Shown here in pieces: positions 17,443 to 26,411 of a stretch of DNA of 64,000 bases. The position numbers and the translations under genes are program-made. The stretch's first letter is position 1. The number at the start of each line of letters is the position of its first letter. Source of the DNA: JAUSIF01 sp040901465 (GTDB lineage: Bacteria; Pseudomonadota; Alphaproteobacteria; Rhizobiales; Xanthobacteraceae); assembly GCA_040901465.1 (NCBI GenBank), contig JBBDYN010000028.1, positions 1-64,000 of the forward strand. Reading direction: 5' to 3'. Under the pieces are notes generated by a model. That model worked only from the letters and a program-made list of their open reading frames with translations, was not told the DNA's origin and made no database searches.

Positions 17443-18423
17443 ATGGTCGACCTCCTGATCGACAGACTGCACGACACGCGCTTCCTGGTGACTATGCTCA
17501 CCGCGATCGCGGCGATGGCGACCGTGCTCACGTTCGCCATGCCTTATGTCTTCGGCGACAATCTTGAACGGCGAATGAAAGTCGTTGCCCTGGAGCGCAA
17601 CAAGATCCGCGCCCGCGAGCGCGAGCGCCTTGCGCGCGGAGAACGCGTGTCGCTGCGGCAGTCGCCGAAGGCGTATATGCAGACGGTCGTCGAGCAGCTG
17701 AATTTGCGCAAGTGGCTCGGCGAGGACGAAATCCGGTCCACTTTGACTCACGCCGGCTATCGCGGGCAGGGGCCTTACGTCACTTTCCTGTTCTTCCGGC
17801 TGATCATGCCGATCTCACTGTTCCTGTTCGCGCTTCTGTATTTGTTCGTATTCATCGACATCAAACAGCCAACGATGGTGAAGCTCGCGATCACCGTCGG
17901 CGCCGCCTGGCTCGGCATGCGAATTCCGGCACTGTTCCTGAAGAATCTGATCACCCGCCGGCAGCAATCGATCCGGCGCGCATTTCCCGACTCGCTCGAT
18001 CTTCTGCTGATTTGCGTCGAGTCCGGCATGTCGATCGACGCCTCATTTCGCAAGGTAAGCGAGGAAATCGGCACTCAGTCGATTCCGCTCGCCGAGGAGC
18101 TCGCGCTGACGACCGCCGAACTCTCCTATTTGCAGGACCGCCGCCAGGCTTTTGATAACCTGGCGAAGCGAACCAACATGGAAGTCGTGAAGTCGGTCTG
18201 TACCGCACTCGTCCAGGCGGAGCGCTACGGCACGCCGCTGGGGCAGGCCCTGCGCGTACTCGCTCAGGAAAATCGCGACATGCGCATGTCCGCGGCGGAG
18301 AAGAAGGCCGCCGGCCTCCCGCCCAAGCTCACCGTGCCCATGATCTTGTTCTTCCTGCCGGTGCTCTTCATTGTGATCCTCGGCCCGGCCTACATCCGCG
18401 TGATGGAAGTGCGCGGACGCTGA
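17443..18423 (+). CDS. tadC: Tad inner-membrane platform protein TadC
   Basis: A 326-residue partner of TadB with the same layout: an N-terminal helix, a central pair of helices, a T2SSF domain (RAFPDSLDLLLICVESGMSIDASFRKVSEEI... TNMEVVKSVCTALVQAERYGTPLGQALRVLA) and a C-terminal helix. ATG 17443 follows AAGGCGGAGTG. The reading frame opens upstream inside tadB, but that part is antisense-free shadow. Last plus-strand gene of the tad operon; converges with the TadD-like gene. Confidence 0.93.
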   Translation: MVDLLIDRLHDTRFLVTMLTAIAAMATVLTFAMPYVFGDNLERRMKVVALERNKIRARERERLARGERVSLRQSPKAYMQTVVEQLNLRKWLGEDEIRSTLTHAGYRGQGPYVTFLFFRLIMPISLFLFALLYLFVFIDIKQPTMVKLAITVGAAWLGMRIPALFLKNLITRRQQSIRRAFPDSLDLLLICVESGMSIDASFRKVSEEIGTQSIPLAEELALTTAELSYLQDRRQAFDNLAKRTNMEVVKSVCTALVQAERYGTPLGQALRVLAQENRDMRMSAAEKKAAGLPPKLTVPMILFFLPVLFIVILGPAYIRVMEVRGR

Positions 18424-18487
18424 ACGCGGTTGGGCGCCGCCACGCGGCGCTGATCGAAACCGAGCTTCGTGAGGGATGGATTGCCGG

Positions 18488-19300
18488 TCAACCGGCTGAG
18501 GCGGTCTTCTGCGCGCCGGTATTTTTCGGCCGGCTGGCGTCTCGCATCAACTCGCGGAAATAGGCGACGTTCGATCGCGCCTGTTCGGCCGGCAGCACGC
18601 CCATCGTCACGCGCTCGGCCTCCTCGAACTTGGAACGCAAGGCGAGCACGACGCCTAGATTCTGGCGCACCTTCGGCTCCGAGCGCGGCTCGGCGGCAGC
18701 GCGGCGTAACGTCGCCTCGGCGCGCTCGAGATCCTTCGATAGCGCGTAGGAAAGACCGAGATTGGACAGGACCGACGGTTCGTTCGGAACGATCTTCAGC
18801 GCCGTCTCGTAGTAGCGCCGCGCTTCTGCGTTCCGCCCCAATTGATCCAGCACCGCGCCTTGCGCGTTCAGGATGCGCCAATCCGGCTGGTCCGGGGTGT
18901 GGGCCTTGCCGAGAATGTCCAGCGCTTCGTTGAACCGGCCGGTGTCGGCCAGGGCCCGGCCATAAGCGCCGAGCACCGCCGAGTTATTCGGATTGCGAAT
19001 TGACGCCTGCTGAAGTACGGCTGCGGCCTGCGCGCGTTGGTCGCTCGCGCGCAGCGCGCGAGCGTAGGCGATCGCGACCTCCGGGTCGTTCGGCCGGGCG
19101 CGGTATTGGGCGGCAAGCGAATCCGTTTGCTGACGCCATTCATTGTCGGTGAGTTGAGTATTGGAAGCAGGCACCGATCCCGTGATCTCAGGACGATTGG
19201 CCGCGCAGCCGCCCAGTGCGGCGGCAAGCGCAACGGCAAGCGCCAGGCGCGAGACGCCCGCGCGGCTCACATGAAAGGGACTGGATCGGAATAAACCCAT
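18488..19300 (-). CDS. tadD: TadD-like TPR lipoprotein
   Basis: A 270-residue predicted lipoprotein (lipobox ALGGC, Cys32) with about five tetratricopeptide repeats (e.g. DPEVAIAYARALRASDQRAQAAAVLQQA; NSAVLGAYGRALADTGRFNEALDILGKA; RNAEARRYYETALKIVPNEPSVLSNLGLSYALSKDLERAEATLRRA). TadD-type lipoproteins assist secretin multimerisation in tad systems. It is on the opposite strand, 64 bases from the end of tadC, as in other Rhizobiales loci. ATG 19300 has GGAG upstream. Confidence 0.85.
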   Translation of the reverse strand: MGLFRSSPFHVSRAGVSRLALAVALAAALGGCAANRPEITGSVPASNTQLTDNEWRQQTDSLAAQYRARPNDPEVAIAYARALRASDQRAQAAAVLQQASIRNPNNSAVLGAYGRALADTGRFNEALDILGKAHTPDQPDWRILNAQGAVLDQLGRNAEARRYYETALKIVPNEPSVLSNLGLSYALSKDLERAEATLRRAAAEPRSEPKVRQNLGVVLALRSKFEEAERVTMGVLPAEQARSNVAYFRELMRDASRPKNTGAQKTASAG

Positions 19301-19417
19301 GACGCGCTCCGGCCTGATCGAACGGATGAAAGCTTGCTTATCAATAGAGTATTAACCCTAATGTCCGGTTAAGAACTGCGCCCGACCCTCGATAGCCGTT
19401 CCTGCCGGATCGACGCC

Positions 19418-20815
19418 TTGCCCGACCGTCTCCATTCGCTCTTCGTGTCCTCCACGCGCGGCCGCGAAGCCAAGCCCATCTGGTGTGTTGATGTCGAGAC
19501 TTGGCCCGCGCTACGGGACCGGCTGCCGCCCGCGGCGCGCGCGTTCGCCGACGCGGCCGGCTTCAAACCGGAGACGGATAGTCATCTCCTGCTGCCGGGC
19601 GACAACGGAGCGATCGGCGGCGTGCTCTTCTCGCTCGACAAGCCTTCGGAACGCCCGCGCAATCCGTTCCTGCCCGGCAAGCTCGCGACGATCCTGCCCG
19701 CCGGCACGTGGCGCTTCGAATCTTTGCTGCCCGATCCGCGCCTGGCCGCGCTCGCCTTCGCGCTCGGGGCCTATCGATTCACGCGTTACCGCAAATCGGA
19801 CCCGAAGGATTTGCTGCTAGAATTGCCGGCGGGCGTCGACGGCGCCGAGCTCACGCGGGTTATCGAGGCGGTCCATTTCGTCCGCGATCTTGTCAATACG
19901 CCGTCGAACGATTGCGGTCCAGCCGAGATCGAAGCCACGGCGCGCGTACTTGCGGAAAAATTCGGCGCGTCGGTTCGCGCTGTCGTCGGCGACGAATTGC
20001 TCAAGGAAAATTTCCCGCTCGTGCACGCGGTCGGTCGCGCTTCGGCGCGCGCGCCGCGCCTGATCGACCTCGCCTGGGGAAATCCGAAGCACCCGAAGGT
20101 TTCGCTCGTCGGCAAGGGCGTCGTCTTTGACACCGGCGGACTCGACATCAAGCCGAGCGCTGGCATGCTGTTGATGAAGAAGGATATGGGTGGCGCCGCG
20201 CACGCACTTGGCCTCGCGCAGATGATCATGGACGCGAAGCTCCCCGTGCGGCTGCGCGTCGTCATCCCCGCGGTGGAGAATGCGATTTCCGGCGACGCAT
20301 TCCGGCCCGGTGACGTTTTCGCGAGCCGGAAGGGCGTCACCGTCGAGATCGGCAATACCGACGCCGAGGGGCGTCTGATACTGGCGGATGCGCTCGCGTT
20401 CGCTGACGAGGACACCCCGGAACTGATCGTCGACTTCGCCACCTTGACCGGTTCGGCGCGCGTCGCGCTCGGCCCAGAGCTGCCGGCGATGTTCACCGAT
20501 GACGATGAACTTGCCGGGTCGATCGCCCGCCATGCCGCAGCCGAGGCCGATCCCAGCTGGCGCATGCCGCTGTGGCGTCCCTATCAATCCATGCTCGAAT
20601 CGAAGATCGCCGACACCAACAACGTGGGAACTGGCACTTTCGCCGGGGCGATCACAGCGGCGCTCTTTCTCGCCCGCTTCGTGGAGCGGGCGAAATCCTG
20701 GGTCCATTTCGACCTGTTCGCTTGGAATCCAACCACGAAGCCAGGCCGGCCCGAGGGCGGCGAGGCGCAGACCATCCGCGCGCTCCATGCGCTCCTGTGT
20801 GAACGTTATCGCTGA
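19418..20815 (+). CDS. M17 family leucyl aminopeptidase
   Basis: A 465-residue two-zinc aminopeptidase of family M17, removing N-terminal residues from peptides in the cytoplasm. Metal and catalytic motifs are GKGVVFDTGGLDIKPS (Lys233, Asp238) and the family signature NTDAEGRL (313-320), followed by DFATLTGSARVALG. The only plausible start upstream of the domain is TTG 19418, without a clear ribosome binding site; GTG nine codons later is an alternative. Followed by a MarR-type regulator and an NlpC/P60 gene. Confidence 0.92.
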   Translation: MPDRLHSLFVSSTRGREAKPIWCVDVETWPALRDRLPPAARAFADAAGFKPETDSHLLLPGDNGAIGGVLFSLDKPSERPRNPFLPGKLATILPAGTWRFESLLPDPRLAALAFALGAYRFTRYRKSDPKDLLLELPAGVDGAELTRVIEAVHFVRDLVNTPSNDCGPAEIEATARVLAEKFGASVRAVVGDELLKENFPLVHAVGRASARAPRLIDLAWGNPKHPKVSLVGKGVVFDTGGLDIKPSAGMLLMKKDMGGAAHALGLAQMIMDAKLPVRLRVVIPAVENAISGDAFRPGDVFASRKGVTVEIGNTDAEGRLILADALAFADEDTPELIVDFATLTGSARVALGPELPAMFTDDDELAGSIARHAAAEADPSWRMPLWRPYQSMLESKIADTNNVGTGTFAGAITAALFLARFVERAKSWVHFDLFAWNPTTKPGRPEGGEAQTIRALHALLCERYR

Positions 20816-20879
20816 CCGCTTGCGCCATTAGCTGGGATCAGAGAACAATACGCCTCCGAAACGATCTCCGGAGGCCGTC

Positions 20880-21227
20880 TTGGTCGAGTTGCGCCCCTCC
20901 CAGGCGCTCAAGCTGCTGCACGATCTCTCCTTCGCGCTGGTGCGCGACGGGGAGACGGATCTTTCCGCGCGTCAGATCACCGTGCTGCTGACCATCTATC
21001 TCGAGCCGCCGCCGCACACGGTGCGGGGCCTTGCCGCCAAGCTCGGCGTCACGAAGCCCGTGATCACCCGCGCGCTCGACACCATGGGCCGCCTCGGCCT
21101 GCTCTCGCGCCGTCGCGACGACGCCGACCGCCGCAACGTAGTCGTGCAGCGCACGGTCAAAGGCGCGCTCTATGTCGAGCGACTCGGCGACCTGATCGTG
21201 GAGAGGGCCAAGGAATTGCCGCGATGA
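20880..21227 (+). CDS. MarR family transcriptional regulator
   Basis: A 115-residue winged-helix protein: helix-turn-helix VRGLAAKLGVTKPVITRALDTMGRLGLLSRRRDDADRRNVVVQRT is the MarR recognition helix and wing. It is shorter than most MarR proteins (about 140). It starts with TTG 20880 behind a good GGAGG (20870-20874). Its stop overlaps the NlpC/P60 start (ATGA, 21224), so the two are translated together, though regulator and target are not obvious from sequence. Confidence 0.8.
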   Translation: MVELRPSQALKLLHDLSFALVRDGETDLSARQITVLLTIYLEPPPHTVRGLAAKLGVTKPVITRALDTMGRLGLLSRRRDDADRRNVVVQRTVKGALYVERLGDLIVERAKELPR

Positions 21228-22084
21228 AACTTCCCGCGGGCCTCGATCCGCGGCTGACGCCGGCGCGGCCGGATCTCGCGGCGGCACACCTGAAGGGCCG
21301 CATCGAGGCCGCACGCTTCGTCGAGGGCAAGAAGCTGCGCGTGCTCGCGTCGGCCGCGCCGCTGCATCACGAACCAAGGCCCGACGCGGTGCTCGACAGC
21401 CAAGCGCTCCACGGCGAGCCGGTGACTGTCTATGAGACGACGGACGAGGGCTGGGCCTGGGGCCAACTCGAACTCGATTCCTATGTCGGCTGGCTTCCCG
21501 CCTCCGCGCTAGGCACTGCGGGCGCGCCGCCGACGCACCGAATCGCTGCGCTGCGCACGCTTGTCTTTCTCGCGCGCGATATCAGGCAGCCGCCGCTCGC
21601 CGCGCTGTCACTCGGGAGCCGCGTCGCGATCGTGCGCAGGGAAGGGGAATTCGCCGTCACCGACGCAGGAGGGTTCATTCCCGCGCGGCATCTCGCGCCG
21701 ATCGAGTCCGTCGAGCCGGATTTCGTCGCGGTCGCCGCGCGCTTCACGGGCGCGCCCTATTTGTGGGGCGGGCGTTCGAGCCTCGGTCTTGATTGCTCCG
21801 GTCTCGTACAGGTCGCGTTGCAATCCGCGGGCGTGCAATGTCCGCGCGACAGCGACATGCAAGCGGCGACCGGCACGGCCGTGCGGTTCGACGGCGATCT
21901 CGACGCGCTAGGCCGCGGCGATCTTGTCTGCTGGAAGGGCCATATCGGGATTGTCTCCGCGCCGGGCCGGCTCCTGCACGCGAATGCCTTTCACATGGGC
22001 GTCGCCGAGGAGCCGCTCGCCGAAGCCGTCGCGCGCATCGCGAAATCAGGCTCTCAAGTGACGGGGGTGCGGCGCGTGCGCTGA
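21224..22084 (+). CDS. NlpC/P60 family cell-wall peptidase with SH3 domains
   Basis: A 286-residue putative peptidoglycan endopeptidase. Two bacterial SH3-like regions (about 40-160) precede an NlpC/P60 domain with catalytic Cys191 (GLDCSGLVQ), His240 (KGHIGIV) and His252 (LLHANAF). No signal peptide is obvious, as in the dipeptidyl-peptidase VI-like members that act on cytoplasmic recycled muropeptides. Translationally coupled to the upstream MarR gene. Confidence 0.88.
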   Translation: MKLPAGLDPRLTPARPDLAAAHLKGRIEAARFVEGKKLRVLASAAPLHHEPRPDAVLDSQALHGEPVTVYETTDEGWAWGQLELDSYVGWLPASALGTAGAPPTHRIAALRTLVFLARDIRQPPLAALSLGSRVAIVRREGEFAVTDAGGFIPARHLAPIESVEPDFVAVAARFTGAPYLWGGRSSLGLDCSGLVQVALQSAGVQCPRDSDMQAATGTAVRFDGDLDALGRGDLVCWKGHIGIVSAPGRLLHANAFHMGVAEEPLAEAVARIAKSGSQVTGVRRVR

Positions 22085-22088
22085 ACGC

Positions 22089-22577
22089 CTACCCGAGGAT
22101 CGTGCCCTTGCCGCGGCCGCCCGGGCTCTGCTCCACCATGATCGTGTCGTGCTCGAGCGCGATCTTCCGCGTCAATTCCGCGTCCATCAGCTGTTCTTCG
22201 GTCAAGGCGTGCATGGCCGCGAACATGCTGTCAGTGCCCGCGGGGCTGTAGACCATCAGCATGCGCACGCCTTCCTTCGAGGTCACCTGATGCGGAATGC
22301 CCGGCGGGATATGCACGCACGAGCCTTTCGTGCCGTGAAACAACTCGTCGCCTACCCGAAAGTCGGCGCTGCCTTCCATCACGTAGAATGTCTCAAACGC
22401 CTTGGTATGGATATGCGCGCGCGACTGAAAGCCGGGCTTGCAATTTTCCTCCACCACCTCGAACGTGCCGTCGGTGTCCGCGCCCGTGACCTTCACGATC
22501 ACTTCGTTGGCGCGCGCGTAGACGTTTCCTTCGCGGTTGGCGGTGTGTTTCCCCTTGAGCGCAGCCTTCGCTGTCAT
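22089..22577 (-). CDS. Cupin domain protein
   Basis: A 162-residue protein with one conserved cupin_2 barrel: HIHTKAFETFYVMEGSADFRVGD (motif 1, His and Glu ligands) and HIPPGIPHQVTSKEGVRMLMV (motif 2). A metal-binding beta barrel of unknown substrate. Strong GGAGGAG site before ATG 22577. It lies 84 bases downstream of the ghrA-like gene on the same strand and may be the last gene of the yej operon. Confidence 0.82.
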   Translation of the reverse strand: MTAKAALKGKHTANREGNVYARANEVIVKVTGADTDGTFEVVEENCKPGFQSRAHIHTKAFETFYVMEGSADFRVGDELFHGTKGSCVHIPPGIPHQVTSKEGVRMLMVYSPAGTDSMFAAMHALTEEQLMDAELTRKIALEHDTIMVEQSPGGRGKGTILG

Positions 22578-22660
22578 GATCTTCTCCTCCCGTTCGCCGA
22601 AAAATAACGGCTCGATCCGGCTGCGACAATCGGCAATGTGCTGCTGAAACTAGAACAGAC

Positions 22661-23602
22661 TCAATAACCGCGCGCGCGGTCCACGACGTTCTCCAACGGC
22701 AGCCCCTGCTCGTGCCGCTCGATCTGCACGAACACGTATTTCGCGAGCGCGCGTGGGTCGCTCTGCGCGGCGTTGTGCGGGGTGACGTAGACCTGCGGGT
22801 GCGACCAGAGCGGGCTCGCCGTGGGCAGCGGCTCTTGCTCGAACACGTCGAGGCTTGCGCCCGCGAGCGTGCCGTCGTCGAACGCACGCAGGATGTCGGC
22901 CTCGATCTGAAGGCCGCCGCGTCCGGCATTGATCAGCGCCGGCCCGCCAAGGGCGCCGTCGCGAGCGAGGTGGCGAAAGAGATCGTAACGGAGCAGGCCG
23001 CGCGTATCGGCCGTAAGCGGCAGTAGACAAACGAGAATATCGGTCCGCGCCAGAAATGGGCGAAGCCCGGCCTCGCCCGCAAAAGTCTCGATTCCGGAAA
23101 TCCGCTTTCTTGTGCGGCTCCAGCCCGCGAGCTGAAATCCGAGCGGCATGAGACCTGCCGCTGCCGCGCGGCCGAGCGCGCCCATGCCCATGATGCCGAC
23201 CCGCACCTCCGCCGCCGATGGATCGGTATGGTCGCGCCACACCCGCTCGCCTTGTTGCTTCGCATAAAGCTTCATGCGCCGGTGATGCAGCAGCACGTGC
23301 AGCACCACGTACTCGGTCATGCGCATGGTGAGATCGAGGTCGACGATGCGCACGAGCGGCACCTCGGGCAGCGTCGCGTCGCCGATCACGTGATCGACGC
23401 CGGCGCCGAGCGAGAAGATCGCCCGCAAGTTGGGAAGGCTCGCGAGGAGCCCTGCGGGCGGCTTCCACACGCAAGCGTAGTGAACTGTTTTCGGATCGCC
23501 GATGTCAGGCGCGAGCCGGATTTCGCGCCCGGGTGCGAGTACGCGGAATCGTTCGAGCCACGCTTCCGGCTCCCAACCGCCGATTGCGAGCAGGATCGAC
23601 AT
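22661..23602 (-). CDS. ghrA: D-2-hydroxyacid dehydrogenase, GhrA type (glyoxylate/hydroxypyruvate reductase A)
   Basis: A 313-residue NAD(P)H-dependent reductase of 2-keto acids. The nucleotide-binding motif is GIMGMGALGRAAA, with substrate/catalytic motifs INAGRGG (Arg), DVFEQEPLP (Glu) and TPHNAA (His). GhrA-type proteins reduce glyoxylate and hydroxypyruvate. ATG 23602 starts 2 bases after the yejF stop, so it is the next gene of that transporter operon. Exact substrate is inferred from family only. Confidence 0.87.
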   Translation of the reverse strand: MSILLAIGGWEPEAWLERFRVLAPGREIRLAPDIGDPKTVHYACVWKPPAGLLASLPNLRAIFSLGAGVDHVIGDATLPEVPLVRIVDLDLTMRMTEYVVLHVLLHHRRMKLYAKQQGERVWRDHTDPSAAEVRVGIMGMGALGRAAAAGLMPLGFQLAGWSRTRKRISGIETFAGEAGLRPFLARTDILVCLLPLTADTRGLLRYDLFRHLARDGALGGPALINAGRGGLQIEADILRAFDDGTLAGASLDVFEQEPLPTASPLWSHPQVYVTPHNAAQSDPRALAKYVFVQIERHEQGLPLENVVDRARGY

Positions 23603-23604
23603 TG

Positions 23605-25233
23605 CTATTGCGCGACGGTGCCTTCCGGCGCGGTCTCGAGCGAGAAGGCAGCAGCGAAGAGGGCGCGCGTGTAGGCGGATTTCGGATTGGCGAATACCTC
23701 CGCCGCCGGCCCCTGTTCCACCACCTTGCCCGCGCGCATCACCAGCACATGGCTCGCAAGCGCCGACACGACCCGCAGGTCGTGGCTGATGAACATGTAG
23801 GTGAGGTCGCGCTTGCGCTGCAGGTCGCGCAGGAGATCGACGATCTGCGCCTGGATCATCATGTCGAGCGCGCTCGTCGGCTCGTCGAGCACGACGAAGG
23901 AGGGCTCGAGCACGGTGGCGCGCGCAACCGCGATGCGCTGGCGCTGGCCGCCGGAAAATTCGTGCGGATAGCGGTGCCGTGTTCCGGCGTCGAGGCCGAC
24001 TTCGGCGAGCGCCTTCACGACGCGCGTATCGCGCTCCGCAGCGGAAAGCCCTGGCTGATGCACGCGCAATCCCTCGCCGACGATGTCGGCGACCGACATG
24101 CGCGGGCTGAGCGAGCCATAGGGGTCCTGGAACACGACCTGCATGTCGCGCCGGATCGGGCGCATTTCGCGGAAGCGCAATCCCTGAATCGGCTTGCCCA
24201 TGAATACGACCGGGCCCTCGCTCGAGATGAGTCGCAACAGCGCGAGACCGAGCGTCGTCTTGCCGGAGCCCGACTCGCCGACGACACCGAGCGTCTCGCC
24301 GCGGCGGACCGCGAGCGACACGCCATCGACCGCCTTGATGTGCCCGACCGTGCGCCGCAGGAATCCGCGGCGGATCGGAAACCAGATTTTCAGGTTGTCG
24401 GTCGAGACGACGACCGGCGCCGAGGGCTGCGGCTGCGCGGGCTCACCCTTGGGCTGCGCCGCCATCAGCGCGCGCGTGTACTCGTGTTTCGGCGCGGCGA
24501 AGACGTCCGCGACCTTTCCCTGCTCGACGATGCGGCCGCCCTGCATCACGCACACGCGCTCGGCGATCTTCTTCACGATGCCGAGGTCGTGCGTGATGAA
24601 CAGCATCGCCATGCCGAGGTGCCCCTGTAAGTCTTTCAGAAGCTTGAGGATTTGCGCCTGCACGGTGACGTCGAGCGCGGTCGTCGGCTCGTCGGCGATG
24701 AAGAGATCAGGCTCGTTCGCGAGCGCAAGCGCGATCATCACGCGTTGGCGCTGCCCGCCGGAAAGTTGGTGCGGATAGGACCGCAGCCGCGTCTCCGGAT
24801 CGGGAATGCCGACCTCGGAGAGCAGCTTGATCACGCGCCTGCGCGCTCCCTGGCCCGACAGCTTGTGATGAATCGCAAGTACCTCGGCGATCTGTTGCTC
24901 AACCGTGTGCAGGGGATTGAGCGAGGTCATCGGCTCCTGAAAAACCATCGTGATGTCTTCGCCGCGCACGCCGCGGATTTCGTTCTCTGACATGGCGAGC
25001 AGATCGCGGCCCTTGAACAGCACCCGGCCCGAGGGATGCCGTGCGGCGGGATAGGCCAGGAGCTTCAGGATGGAAAGCGCGGTCACCGACTTGCCGGAAC
25101 CCGATTCGCCCACGAGCGCGACCGTCTCGCCCGGCTTGATGTCGAACGATACCGTGTCGACTGCGAGCGTCTCGGATCCCGACTGGCGGAATGCGACAGA
25201 GAGTTCCTCGACCTTTAGAAGCGGCTCGCTCAT
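23605..25233 (-). CDS. yejF: Microcin C/oligopeptide ABC transporter, double ATP-binding protein YejF
   Basis: A 542-residue protein with two fused ABC ATPase domains. The first has Walker A GESGSGKSV and signature LSGGQRQR; the second has GESGSGKTT and FSGGQRQR, with IADEPTTALD and LDEPTSALD as Walker B. This architecture matches YejF, the energising subunit of the YejABEF peptide (microcin C-type) importer. ATG 25233 overlaps the yejE stop by 4 bases. Confidence 0.93.
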   Translation of the reverse strand: MSEPLLKVEELSVAFRQSGSETLAVDTVSFDIKPGETVALVGESGSGKSVTALSILKLLAYPAARHPSGRVLFKGRDLLAMSENEIRGVRGEDITMVFQEPMTSLNPLHTVEQQIAEVLAIHHKLSGQGARRRVIKLLSEVGIPDPETRLRSYPHQLSGGQRQRVMIALALANEPDLFIADEPTTALDVTVQAQILKLLKDLQGHLGMAMLFITHDLGIVKKIAERVCVMQGGRIVEQGKVADVFAAPKHEYTRALMAAQPKGEPAQPQPSAPVVVSTDNLKIWFPIRRGFLRRTVGHIKAVDGVSLAVRRGETLGVVGESGSGKTTLGLALLRLISSEGPVVFMGKPIQGLRFREMRPIRRDMQVVFQDPYGSLSPRMSVADIVGEGLRVHQPGLSAAERDTRVVKALAEVGLDAGTRHRYPHEFSGGQRQRIAVARATVLEPSFVVLDEPTSALDMMIQAQIVDLLRDLQRKRDLTYMFISHDLRVVSALASHVLVMRAGKVVEQGPAAEVFANPKSAYTRALFAAAFSLETAPEGTVAQ

Positions 25234-26411
25234 GTGAAAGTCTTCCTCGGATCGAATGCGTCGCGCACCGCTTCGCCGACGAAGATCAGCAGCGAGAGCA
25301 GGATCGCGAGCGTGAAAAAGCCCGTGAGCCCGAGCCATGGCGCCTGCACATTGGCCTTGCCCTGCGCGAGCAGTTCGCCGAGCGAGGGCGAGCCCGGCGG
25401 CAATCCGAAGCCCAGGAAGTCGAGCGCGGTCAGCGTCATCACCGAGCCCGACAGGATGAAGGGCAGGAAGGTCAACGTGGCGACCATCGCGTTCGGCAGC
25501 AGATGGCGAAACATCAGCACGATATTCGAGACGCCGAGTGCGCGGGCGGCCAGCACATACTCGAAATTCCGCGCGCGCAGAAATTCCGCGCGCACGAGCC
25601 CCACGAGCGCGACCCACGAGAACAGAAGCAGGATGCCGAGCAGCACGAAGAATCCCGGCACCAGCACCGAGGAAATGATCAGCAGCAGATAGAGTGACGG
25701 AATGGACGTCCAGATCTCGATGAAGCGCTGGAACAGAAGATCGGTCCAGCCGCCGAAATAGCCCTGGATCGCGCCGGCGGCGACGCCGACCACCGACGAG
25801 ATCAGGCTCAGCGCGAGCCCGAACAGCACCGACAGGCGGAAGCCGTAGATCATGCGCGCGACCACGTCGCGGCCCTGATCGTCCGTGCCGAGCCAGTTGT
25901 ATTCGAGGTCGCGGCAGCCCGTGAGGCCCTTGCGCTCCACGACGGACTTGCACTGCTCGTCCGTGAGCATCCAGGTGGGCGGCGAGGGCGCCGGCGTCGG
26001 CAGGTCGAGATTGTGCGTATTGTAGCTGTAGCGGATGAACGGCCAGACCATGTAGCCGCCCTTCTTCTCGATGAGGTCCTTCAGAAACGGATCGCGATAG
26101 TCCGTCTCGGTTTCGAAGTCGCCGCCGAACGTCGTCTCCGGGTATTGCTGGACCGCCGGGAAATAGAAGCGTGCGTCATAGGAAACGAGGAACGGCTTGT
26201 CGTTCGCGATCACCTCCGCGAACAGGCTCGCGAAAAAGAGGATGAGGAAGAGCCAGAACGACCACCAGCCGCGGCGATTGGCCTTGAAGTTGTTCCAGCG
26301 CCGCCGGTTGATCGGCGACAATGAAAATCGCCCGGGTACCGGCGGTGCGACGTCGTTGACCGGTCGGACCGCGGCGGTTTCGGGAGGCTTCGGGCGCACG
26401 GGTGCGTCCAC
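25230..26411 (-). CDS. yejE: Peptide ABC transporter permease YejE
   Basis: A 393-residue inner-membrane permease. An N-terminal cytoplasmic tail is followed by NRRGWWSFWLFLILFFASLFAEVIAND, then the binding-protein-dependent transport domain with the EAA-like loop ARALGVSNIVLMFRHLLPNAM. Homologous to YejE of the oligopeptide/microcin C importer, including the periplasmic insert with YFPAVQQYPETTFGGDFETE. The start is GTG 26411, which overlaps the yejB stop by one to four bases. Confidence 0.92.
   Translation of the reverse strand: MDAPVRPKPPETAAVRPVNDVAPPVPGRFSLSPINRRRWNNFKANRRGWWSFWLFLILFFASLFAEVIANDKPFLVSYDARFYFPAVQQYPETTFGGDFETETDYRDPFLKDLIEKKGGYMVWPFIRYSYNTHNLDLPTPAPSPPTWMLTDEQCKSVVERKGLTGCRDLEYNWLGTDDQGRDVVARMIYGFRLSVLFGLALSLISSVVGVAAGAIQGYFGGWTDLLFQRFIEIWTSIPSLYLLLIISSVLVPGFFVLLGILLLFSWVALVGLVRAEFLRARNFEYVLAARALGVSNIVLMFRHLLPNAMVATLTFLPFILSGSVMTLTALDFLGFGLPPGSPSLGELLAQGKANVQAPWLGLTGFFTLAILLSLLIFVGEAVRDAFDPRKTFT

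Noticed and set aside
18434..18450. GCGCCGC-cac-GCGGCGC hairpin between tadC and the TadD-like gene
   Set aside because: A perfect 7-bp stem, but without a T tract on either strand, so not called a terminator.
23533..24630. Plus-strand open frame opposite yejF
   Set aside because: Shadow frame on the opposite strand of a clear double ABC ATPase; no recognisable motif.
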